A DNA stretch of 5,094 nucleotides. It comes from Alphaproteobacteria bacterium. Lineage in GTDB: Bacteria > Pseudomonadota > Alphaproteobacteria > Sphingomonadales > Sphingomonadaceae. This document shows positions 1-4,953 of the stretch, piece after piece. Where the stretch lies: contig JAQGLD010000418.1 of NCBI GenBank assembly GCA_028293055.1, forward strand, positions 1 through 5,094. Reading direction: 5' to 3'. Every line of letters begins with the position of its first letter. Position 1 is the first letter of the stretch. Both the position numbers and the translations under genes were made by a program. The notes beneath the pieces are model-generated. The model had not been told where the DNA came from. It did not search any database and was given only the letters and a program-made list of their open reading frames with translations.

Positions 1-1
1 G

Positions 2-646
2 GATTCGTTCGGAGTGGATCCGACCAACCAGCATCTGTGGATCGTCAGCGGCGGCAAGGATGTGCCCCAGCCCGACAGCAATTTGACCGAGGTCGATCCG
101 GCGACCGGCAAGACCGGGGTCAACGTCCATTTCGATGCCAACCATGTCGAGGCGATGGCGATCGAGGCTGGCGGGCCGCGGCTGTTCATCAGCGTGACCG
201 ACAAGAACAAGATGGCGGTGGTCGATCGCAAGGCGGGCAAGGTGGTTGCCGAATGGCCGATCAAGGAGGCCGAGCAGAACGCTCCGCTCGCCTTCGACGA
301 GAAGAGTCATCGCCTGTTCGTGGTCACCCGCAAGCCCGGCAAGCTGATCGTGGTCAATTCGGACAGCGGCGCCAGCGTCGCGTCGTTCAAGGCGCCGGAG
401 CGCACCGACCAGATCGTCTGGGATCCCGACAACCGCCGCATCTATGTGACCGGCGGGGAAGGCTATATCGGCGTGTTCGAGCAGGACGATGCCGACCATT
501 ATCGCGAGGTCGCCAAGGTGACGAGCCTCGCCGGCGCCAAGACCGCCATCCTCGACCCCGCCCAGCACCGCCTCTGGGTCGCCGCGTCGCCCGGCGAGAG
601 CGGCGCGATGGGCAAGCTGATGTGGTTCAATGTAGCGCCGCGCTGA
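2..646 (+). CDS. YncE/NHL-like beta-propeller protein, C-terminal part (5' truncated by window edge)
   Basis: The reading frame is open from the first bases of the window to TGA at 644-646, giving about 214 visible residues. The GTG at 14 has no ribosome-binding site context, and the blade pattern is already running there, so the true start lies outside. The protein is built of repeats of about 40-45 residues with propeller-blade signatures: HLWIVSGG, RLFISVTDKNKMAVVDRKAGKVV, RLFVVTRKPGKLIVVNSDSG, RRIYVTGGEGYIGVFEQ and RLWVAASPGE. Each blade pairs a D/H-x-x-RLW/RIY strand with a following 'V-D-x-x-x-G' turn. This is typical of the YncE/NHL-like seven-bladed propellers, many of which are exported and either bind partner proteins or serve as scaffolds. 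No catalytic residues are evident, and export cannot be judged because the N-terminus is missing. It converges with the minus-strand cluster. Fold confidence is high; the specific function is unknown. Confidence 0.85.
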   Translation, partial: DSFGVDPTNQHLWIVSGGKDVPQPDSNLTEVDPATGKTGVNVHFDANHVEAMAIEAGGPRLFISVTDKNKMAVVDRKAGKVVAEWPIKEAEQNAPLAFDEKSHRLFVVTRKPGKLIVVNSDSGASVASFKAPERTDQIVWDPDNRRIYVTGGEGYIGVFEQDDADHYREVAKVTSLAGAKTAILDPAQHRLWVAASPGESGAMGKLMWFNVAPR

Positions 647-663
647 GAGCGGTCGAAGCGGGA

Positions 664-718
664 GCCGGTGTCCCGTGCCAGCGAGGGCTCCGGTGCCGCC
701 CGCCGACGCGACACCGGC
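664..718. terminator. Inverted repeat between convergent genes, possible bidirectional terminator
   Basis: The 112-nt gap between two convergent stop codons holds a perfect 9-bp inverted repeat, GCCGGTGTC at 664-672 and GACACCGGC at 710-718. A second, mutually exclusive pairing is GGAGCC at 661-666 with GGCTCC at 686-691. The long pairing encloses 37 nt and there is no T-tract on either side, so it is not a textbook intrinsic terminator. The position between convergent ends is the main argument for a termination role. Confidence 0.35.
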
Positions 719-758
719 ATTCGCGGGAAGGGGATAGTGCGGCCGGGACGGGCCGGGA

Positions 759-1538
759 TCAGCGCTGGCGGCCGTCGATCGGAATGCCGAGGATCGCCTT
801 TGCCACCCAGCGATCTTCGGGTCTTCCATAGCCGTAACCGATCCCGAAATTGAGGTCGAAGCGGCCAAGCGCCTTGTCGACCACCAAGTACAAATGGTGG
901 TCTCCGCGGCGGTCGAGCCGCAGACGCTGCGTATCGCCGAGGTCGGTATAGCTTTCGAGGCCGAGTGCGAGTCCTGGCTTCAGCTCGTAAGCGGCCTTCA
1001 GCGCGACATCGAAGGTAGCCGGCGCGGCCGCCGGGCCCGAAACCACGAAATCGAAATTGAGGTTGGCCGCAAGCGTCAGCGGACCGTGGCGCCAGCCGCC
1101 GATCGCCTTGGCTTCGGCGTTCCACGGATTGAGATCGAGACTTTGCCGGACCCGGCCGAGCTCGAAATTGGCGCCCCAGAAGAAGGGCGAGGCCTCGGCG
1201 TGGGGCGCGATATATTTCAGCCTGCCTTTGACTCCGCCAAGCTCCACCCGTCCGCGGCCGTCGATCTCGGCAAGCGGGAGATAGAGTCCGAGCTCGAGCC
1301 TGGAGGTCAGGCCGTAGGAGAATTCCGGAGTGACTCGAAAGCGCCGGTCCGACGCTTCCTGCCCGGGATAATCGGCATCGGCCGGCCGCCCGCGCGGGAC
1401 GAAGTTCATATGCATGTCGAGTCCGAAGCCGCCCTTCGGATTCATCTCGTCCATATAGACCTGGATTTCCTCGTCCGCGGCCTGGGCGGCCCCGGGAATG
1501 GCGAGGAGAGCGAGGGCGGCGAAGCGGCGTCCCCGCAT
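759..1538 (-). CDS. Exported outer-membrane beta-barrel-like protein, 259 aa
   Basis: The start is ATG at 1538, which gives a clear signal peptide: an Arg-rich n-region (MRGRR), a hydrophobic core ALALLAIPG and a likely AQA|AD cleavage after residue 20. The longer frame back to 1910 would run through the upstream methyltransferase gene and is rejected. The mature protein shows about 10-12 amphipathic strands with alternating aromatic or hydrophobic residues, for example 36-47, 68-76, 79-90, 103-111, 117-128, 152-166, 188-198, 214-222 and 226-236. Polar, charged turns separate them, as in outer-membrane barrels and the loosely related 'MetA-pathway/transporter-like' proteins. An unusual feature is the C-terminus (GIPIDGRQR), which lacks the final aromatic residue common in BAM substrates. 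The ATG follows the methyltransferase stop by only 2 nt (TGACGATG) with no good Shine-Dalgarno, so it is probably translationally coupled as the last gene of the cluster. The fold is inferred; the cargo is unknown. Confidence 0.75.
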   Translation of the reverse strand: MRGRRFAALALLAIPGAAQAADEEIQVYMDEMNPKGGFGLDMHMNFVPRGRPADADYPGQEASDRRFRVTPEFSYGLTSRLELGLYLPLAEIDGRGRVELGGVKGRLKYIAPHAEASPFFWGANFELGRVRQSLDLNPWNAEAKAIGGWRHGPLTLAANLNFDFVVSGPAAAPATFDVALKAAYELKPGLALGLESYTDLGDTQRLRLDRRGDHHLYLVVDKALGRFDLNFGIGYGYGRPEDRWVAKAILGIPIDGRQR

Positions 1539-1540
1539 CG

Positions 1541-2329
1541 TCACCGCGCTCGGGCCAGATAGAGCGGGGTGAGGACGACATTCGGAGCCGAGCCCGCAAA
1601 CTCGCTCTCGACCAGGTCCGAGATCGAATCGAGCGTGGCGAGGCGCTCCCCGGCGGGCAAGGCCCGGACGAAAGAGAAGGTGTCGTAGAGGCTGCGCATT
1701 TCGCTGGCCGAAAGCATGCGCTCCCGCCGCCAGACATGGAATTCGATACCGTCGAAACCCGATTCCGCGAGGGCAGCGCGATGCGCCCTTTCCTCGAACG
1801 AATAATGACGGTCGGCAGCTTCCGAGGGCGGCATTGCGAGGCCGGCGAGGCGGGGAAGCAGCGCATCGGCGAAGGCGTCGCCAATTCCCTGGGCGCGATA
1901 GACGTTCCACCAGATCGCCCAGGTCCCGCCGGCCCTCAGCAGCGATCGCGCCCGCCGATGGGCGAGCGCCGGATCGACCCAGTGGATCGACGATGCCGCC
2001 ACTCCGACGTCATAGGCGGTGAATGGAGTTTCGGCGGATTCGAACGCTGCATTGACCGTTTCGAATCCGTCGGCGCCAAGCCTCGCGGCAAGCACGGGAT
2101 CGGGCTCGATGATCGTCAGCCGGGCGGGCCCGCGGGCGCCAAGCGCGCGGGTCGCTATTCCGGTGCCGGCGCCGACCTCGAAGATCGAGGCGCCATGAAG
2201 CCCGCCGGCATAGGCGTCGAGCCGGTCGAACAAAGCCTCGGGATAATCCAGCCTGGCCCCGTGATAGCCGGCGGCATCCGTGCCGAAGATGCCGCCGCCG
2301 ATTGCGCGGCCGATCCGCGCACCAATCAT
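1541..2329 (-). CDS. Class I SAM-dependent methyltransferase, 262 aa
   Basis: The chosen start is ATG at 2329, which shares its A with the TGA of the upstream gene (TGATG). The open frame continues to 2428, but that extension lies inside the upstream gene. The N-terminus MIGARIGRAIGGGIFG leads into the Rossmann domain. Motif I is FEVGAGTGI at residues 50-58 (SAM glycine loop). The acidic residue that binds the SAM ribose is E75 in LTIIEPDP. Motif IV/post-II is ASSIHWVDP around 112-120, the S/A-x-x-HW-x-D signature of the Methyltransf_11/25 and trans-aconitate-methyltransferase-like groups. The next helix-strand is LLRAGGTWAIWW at 130-141. The protein should be cytoplasmic, unlike its exported neighbours, and its methyl acceptor cannot be read from sequence. 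No convincing Shine-Dalgarno precedes the ATG, so translation probably depends on ribosomes finishing the upstream gene. Family assignment is confident; the substrate is unknown. Confidence 0.9.
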   Translation of the reverse strand: MIGARIGRAIGGGIFGTDAAGYHGARLDYPEALFDRLDAYAGGLHGASIFEVGAGTGIATRALGARGPARLTIIEPDPVLAARLGADGFETVNAAFESAETPFTAYDVGVAASSIHWVDPALAHRRARSLLRAGGTWAIWWNVYRAQGIGDAFADALLPRLAGLAMPPSEAADRHYSFEERAHRAALAESGFDGIEFHVWRRERMLSASEMRSLYDTFSFVRALPAGERLATLDSISDLVESEFAGSAPNVVLTPLYLARAR

Positions 2330-2838
2330 CAGTGCGCGGGTTCGTAGAGCGCAGCGTAGGACTGGATTTTCGCCTGTAAAGCATCCCTCAGGTCCATCGC
2401 CGCCAGCGTATATTGCCGCTCGCCCCACTTCGGATGCGCCGCCTTCTTGAAGGCATAGACGATCAGTCCGATGTTCGTGCCGCCGCGATCGCGCAGCGGC
2501 ATCAGCAGGACGAACTTCGCAACGGTGTCGTTGGTCCGGTGCCAGCGCGGATCGATGATCGTGATTCCCTTTTTCGAGACGTCGATATCGTCGGGATCGT
2601 CGGAATTGCCGATCCGCTCCGGATAGGATCCAGCGAACATCGTGTAGGCGTCGGTCTTGCCTGGCGCGAGCCCGTGGAAGGTGACGCTGAGCAGGTCCGG
2701 ATGCGCCTTCATCGTCGCGTCGGAAAGCGTCTGCGCGTAGATCTTCTGGCTCGGCGCGGTCCAGTTCTTGTCGGCACCATTCGCGACGCCGGTCGCCATC
2801 AGGCCGGCCAGCGCCAGGCCCAAAAGTCTTGTTTTCAT
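2329..2838 (-). CDS. Exported single Cache/PDC-like domain protein, 169 aa
   Basis: The ATG at 2838 is preceded by GAGGAGTGAGG, a good ribosome-binding site at normal spacing. Residues 1-21 or 22 are a signal peptide (MKTR, then LLGLALAGLMATGV, cleavage near ANG|AD). There is no lipobox cysteine and no later membrane segment, so the product should be soluble in the periplasm. The domain core is HPDLLSVTFHGL at 46-57, FAGSYPERIGNSDDPDD at 68-84, a strand pair GITIIDP/FVLLMPLRD at 91-117, and the GTNIGLIVYAF strand at 120-130. It ends in a long amphipathic helix (about 143-165). This layout matches small exported PDC/Cache-like proteins and aligns with the C-terminal half of the 250-aa protein encoded just upstream. 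Cache domains usually bind small ligands in sensor kinases and chemoreceptors; here no output domain is attached. Its TGA overlaps the methyltransferase ATG. It probably has its own promoter in the 117-nt gap upstream. Confidence 0.8.
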   Translation of the reverse strand: MKTRLLGLALAGLMATGVANGADKNWTAPSQKIYAQTLSDATMKAHPDLLSVTFHGLAPGKTDAYTMFAGSYPERIGNSDDPDDIDVSKKGITIIDPRWHRTNDTVAKFVLLMPLRDRGGTNIGLIVYAFKKAAHPKWGERQYTLAAMDLRDALQAKIQSYAALYEPAH

Positions 2839-2866
2839 TGCCTCACTCCTCTCTCTATCGCCTCGG

Positions 2867-2898
2867 CCTAGGCGGCAAAGCTGTCGGCAACCTGTCGA
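2867..2898 (-). promoter_or_regulatory. Promoter with overlapping direct-repeat operator, copy B
   Basis: Read on the minus strand, a -35-like TTGCCG (2890-2885) is followed after 12 nt by CCTAGG (2872-2867) as a -10, then about 28 nt to the ATG at 2838. The -35 lies within an 18-bp element at 2881-2898. On the plus strand it reads CTGTCGGCAACCTGTCGA, two CTGTCG half-sites 11 bp apart. Copy A upstream of the 250-aa gene has the same element and spacing. The 11-bp half-site period is usual for OmpR/PhoB-family response regulators, but which regulator binds here is an inference. Confidence 0.5.
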
Positions 2899-2929
2899 TG
2901 CGCACGACGCAGGATCGGTGCGGCTTCGT

Positions 2930-2956
2930 GGTCTGATCTCGGATTTCGATCGGACC
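2930..2956 (-). terminator. Imperfect hairpin at the stop codon of the 250-aa gene
   Basis: GGTCTGATC at 2930-2938 and GATCGGACC at 2948-2956 form a 9-bp stem with one internal mismatch in the minus-strand transcript and a 9-nt loop. It begins at the last base of the TAG stop of the upstream gene. No T-tract follows, so it may be a weak terminator, an attenuator or an mRNA-end stabiliser rather than a full stop. Confidence 0.3.
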
Positions 2957-3708
2957 TAGTGACCCAGCATCGCGATCGACGGAATCGCCCGCGCGAGCGC
3001 GTTGCGGACCGCGATCGCCTCGACAAGGGCCGAGTCGATGCCGCCGGAGCCGAGCAGGAAGCTGGTGCTCAACGCCCCGATCGTCCGACCGTGGCGGTCG
3101 AGCAGGGGCAGCTCGACGGCGAGCCTGCGACCGGCATTGGTCATCTCCTTCAGCACGGCCGTTTCGGCGATGACATGGCGATCGTCATCGTCGGCAGGCT
3201 TGCCGATACGTCCGAAATTGGAGGCGAGGATGCGGTTCGGCCTGCCCGGCAGGGCGACATGCAAGGCCAGGGTGACCAGACCCGGATGCCGGACCAGCAG
3301 CCTCTCGACGAGGGCCTGCCCGGCTGGCGACCGAGTCACGCCGGAGACGAACGGATCGGGCTCGGTGAGCACCGCCGCGGTGTAGATATGCCGCGACAGC
3401 TCGCCGGCGATCGCCTGCGCGCGGCGGGCATCCGGGGTGCGGAGGGTCAGGGCGACCCGACCGATCGGATCGCCCAGCCCATCGTTCAGCGCAACGATCG
3501 TCGGTGCGGCATCGAAGCCCTGCGCTCCGCCACGAGCGTAGCGCAGTACGTCTGCCTTCGGACCCGTCAGGACAATCTCGACCCGAACGATTTCGCGATG
3601 TCGGCGTGCGGTGTCCGCGAGCAGCGTGTCGCCATAGCTGGCGGCCTGGGCCGGCATTGCCCCGACTGCCAGCATCGACGACAGGATCAGGCCGGCCGTT
3701 CGCAGCAT
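2956..3708 (-). CDS. Exported tandem Cache/PDC-like domain protein, 250 aa
   Basis: The ATG at 3708 is preceded by GGGAGGGA at good spacing. The signal peptide is MLRTAGLILSSMLAVGAMPAQA with cleavage after residue 22 (AQA|AS). There is no lipobox and no other membrane span. The mature part holds two related repeats. Repeat 1 (about 36-108) runs RHREIVRVEIVLTG ... GDPIGRVALTL ... ARRAQAIAGELSRHI. Repeat 2 (about 140-243) runs RHPGLVTLALHVALPG ... SNFGRIGKPADDDD ... DRHGRTIGALSTSFL ... LVEAIAVRNALARAI. The shared plan is an R-H start, a beta strand, a G/P turn, a 'G-x-x-IG' strand and a terminal helix. Repeat 2 keeps the 'RIGK' and acidic loop also seen in the 169-aa protein; repeat 1 has lost it. 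This fits a periplasmic ligand-binding or sensory protein with two Cache-like modules and no signalling domain. Ligand and partner are unknown. It is the first gene of the minus-strand cluster. Confidence 0.8.
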   Translation of the reverse strand: MLRTAGLILSSMLAVGAMPAQAASYGDTLLADTARRHREIVRVEIVLTGPKADVLRYARGGAQGFDAAPTIVALNDGLGDPIGRVALTLRTPDARRAQAIAGELSRHIYTAAVLTEPDPFVSGVTRSPAGQALVERLLVRHPGLVTLALHVALPGRPNRILASNFGRIGKPADDDDRHVIAETAVLKEMTNAGRRLAVELPLLDRHGRTIGALSTSFLLGSGGIDSALVEAIAVRNALARAIPSIAMLGH

Positions 3709-3742
3709 CTCCCAGTCCCTCCCGGTGCTTTCCGCCGGCCGG

Positions 3743-3774
3743 CTTAGGATCGGTGGCTGTCGTCAACCTGTCGA
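3743..3774 (-). promoter_or_regulatory. Promoter with overlapping direct-repeat operator, copy A
   Basis: On the minus strand TTGACG (3766-3761), a 12-nt spacer and CCTAAG (3748-3743) match the short-spacer Caulobacter-type housekeeping promoter (TTGACG-S, N10-14, GCTANA). The predicted 5' leader to the ATG at 3708 is about 28 nt. The -35 is embedded in the 18-bp element at 3757-3774, which reads CTGTCGTCAACCTGTCGA on the plus strand, two CTGTCG half-sites with an 11-bp period. It differs from copy B at one of 18 positions. A regulator bound here would touch the -35, so it could be a repressor or a -35-replacing activator. Confidence 0.6.
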
Positions 3775-3893
3775 AACGACGGTCGATAGCGCTCCGATTG
3801 CTTTTCCCTTGCGAACCGCAAAACGTCGGTGGAATTCTTCGTCGTTCCGGTCGGTCTCCTGAGGACGCCGCCCGCCATGCATGGGAGCCCGCA

Positions 3894-4559
3894 ATGCGAA
3901 AGATCGTCGCCGCCGCGTTCGTCAGCCTCGACGGAGTGATGCAGGCGCCGGGCGGCCCGAGCGAGGATCCTACCGGCGGCTTCGCCTTCGGCGGCTGGTC
4001 GGTGAACCATTGGGACGAGGCGATGGGTCAGTTCATGGGCCGGATGTTCGCGGCCCCGTTCGATCTCCTGCTCGGCCGCAAGACGTATGAGATATTCGCG
4101 GCGCACTGGCCCTATGTCGACAAGGACGATCCGATCGGCCCCTTGTTCGACTCGGTGACCAAATATGTCGCCACCTCGTCCGCCGAACCGCTCTCCTGGG
4201 CGAACAGCGTCTCGCTGGGGGGCGATGCGGCGGGCGCGGTCGCGGAGCTGCGGCGGGGGGAGGGCCCGATGCTGCTCACTCAAGGCAGCAGCGTCCTGCT
4301 CCAGACCCTGCTCGGACACGATCTGATCGACGAGTTTCGCCTGCTCACTTTTCCGCTGCTGCTGGGCCGCGGCAAGAGGCTGTGGGGCGAGGGGACGAGG
4401 CCGCGCGGACTCAGGCTGGTCGAAAGCCAGGTGTCGACGACCGGGGTGACGATGGCGGTCTATGAGCGCGCGGGAGAGATAAGCACCGGATCGTTCCAGC
4501 TCGCGGAACCCACCGAAGCCGAAATCGCCAGGCAGGCGCGGATGAAGCGCGAAGGCTGA
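3894..4559 (+). CDS. Dihydrofolate-reductase-like protein (RibD C-terminal domain family), 221 aa
   Basis: The ATG at 3894 has GGGAG six bases upstream and opens with the family's N-terminal strand and turn MRKIVAAAFVSLDGVMQAPGG. The longer frame back to 3504 crosses the divergent promoter and another gene. Further marks are LLLGRKTYEIFAAHWP at 58-73 (NADPH-side helix, 'GRxTYE'), KYVATSS at 90-96, the glycine-rich LLTQGSSVLLQTLLGHDLIDEFRLLTFPLLLGRGKRLW at 127-164 and an MAVYERAGE strand near 187-195. This is the stand-alone RibD_C/YyaP-YwjB type of reductase fold. These proteins are distinct from FolA, and their physiological substrates are mostly unknown. The 25-residue charged tail (TGSFQLAEPTEAEIARQAR...) is usual in longer members of the family. 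It stands alone on the plus strand, divergent from the Cache cluster across a 185-nt gap. Family assignment is high; a metabolic role is not claimed. Confidence 0.92.
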   Translation: MRKIVAAAFVSLDGVMQAPGGPSEDPTGGFAFGGWSVNHWDEAMGQFMGRMFAAPFDLLLGRKTYEIFAAHWPYVDKDDPIGPLFDSVTKYVATSSAEPLSWANSVSLGGDAAGAVAELRRGEGPMLLTQGSSVLLQTLLGHDLIDEFRLLTFPLLLGRGKRLWGEGTRPRGLRLVESQVSTTGVTMAVYERAGEISTGSFQLAEPTEAEIARQARMKREG

Positions 4560-4630
4560 GCCGTAGCGGCGGCGCGGCCGCGAAGGGTCGTATCGCATCG
4601 GCTCTTCATTCGCGCGCGCGCGCCTCGCAT

Positions 4631-4649
4631 CCATAGGCTGAGCCTATGG
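4631..4649. repeat. Perfect palindrome, operator or terminator stem
   Basis: CCATAGGC (4631-4638) and GCCTATGG (4642-4649) are exact inverse complements separated by TGA. As RNA this is a tight 8-bp hairpin starting 72 nt past the reductase stop codon, but only AAGAAAAC and a short TTT (4668-4670) follow, not a direct U-run. As DNA, a 19-bp palindrome in an intergenic region before a gene could be a dimeric repressor site (TetR or MarR type). Both readings fit; neither is proven. Confidence 0.45.
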
Positions 4650-4736
4650 TGGTACAAGAAAACCGTCTTTGAGATTGATCGTCTCCCGCACTAACCATTG
4701 CGATCGAAGCGGATCGAAAAACGCGAGAGGATGACG

Positions 4737-4895
4737 ATGAAGGCGTTGAAGCTGCGCGTTTCACGCGCAACCACCGGCTCTGTCCCAGTCGCGATCGGTC
4801 CGGCCAGGCCGAGCCTTGCCGCGAACATATGGCTGGGCATGCCCCCCGATTCGACGGTCCGGCAGGCCTCCATTCCCACCGCATTTGCGCTTTGA
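4737..4895 (+). CDS. Doubtful small ORF, 52 aa
   Basis: ATG at 4737 follows GAGAGG by six bases, a usable ribosome-binding site; an in-frame ATG at 4731 lies too close to it. The product begins MKALKLRVSRATTGSVPVAI and ends at TGA 4893-4895. No domain, signal peptide or membrane span is recognised. About three quarters of third positions are G or C, lower than in the neighbouring genes. It could be a leader peptide, a young small protein or chance. The ribosome-binding site is the only positive sign. Confidence 0.25.
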   Translation: MKALKLRVSRATTGSVPVAIGPARPSLAANIWLGMPPDSTVRQASIPTAFAL

Positions 4896-4953
4896 ACTGG
4901 CAATGCGCCTGGGCGGTCCGGCCGGATCGCCCCGCCGCAAGGGAGGCTTCGAC

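Larger units (their letters stand above)
4560..4953. other. 394-nt region without a convincing gene
   Basis: This stretch separates the reductase-like gene from the exported protein at 4954. It holds a (CG)n run at 4611-4623, a perfect palindrome at 4631-4649, an AT-richer patch at 4650-4680, and a doubtful small ORF. A weak promoter-like arrangement lies at TTGAGA (4669-4674) with ACTAAC (4690-4695), a 15-nt spacer. It could drive the downstream exported protein but is not strong. Minus-strand open frames covering the region show no family motif or good ribosome-binding site. Confidence 0.5.

Noticed and set aside
894..1562. 222-aa plus-strand open frame opposite the barrel gene
   Set aside because: It has no ribosome-binding site or domain signature. 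It mirrors the real minus-strand gene, as expected in GC-rich DNA.
499..1884. 461-aa minus-strand open frame
   Set aside because: It is Arg/Ser/Pro-rich shadow coding of the barrel and methyltransferase genes, runs antisense into the propeller gene and shows no family motif.
759..1910. Long 383-aa reading of the barrel gene frame
   Set aside because: The first 124 codons overlap the methyltransferase gene in another frame and have low-complexity Arg/Pro-rich composition. The signal peptide begins exactly at the ATG at 1538.
2881..2898. A true Pho box for phosphate control
   Set aside because: Spacing matches, but the half-sites differ from CTGTCAT, the orientation is opposite to the genes, and none of the products is a known phosphate gene. 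Only a generic direct-repeat operator is claimed.
3809..3821. Small inverted repeat TTGCG-AAC-CGCAA upstream of the reductase-like gene
   Set aside because: It has only 5-bp arms and a single copy, and does not align with a convincing promoter, so it is too weak to call an operator.
3504..3893. N-terminal extension of the reductase-like protein by 130 codons
   Set aside because: It crosses the divergent promoter and the 5' part of the 250-aa gene. The family N-terminus and the ribosome-binding site both point to the ATG at 3894.
3744..4634. 296-aa minus-strand open frame opposite the reductase-like gene
   Set aside because: It is an Arg/Glu-rich antisense shadow with no motif, and the opposite strand has an unmistakable family match.
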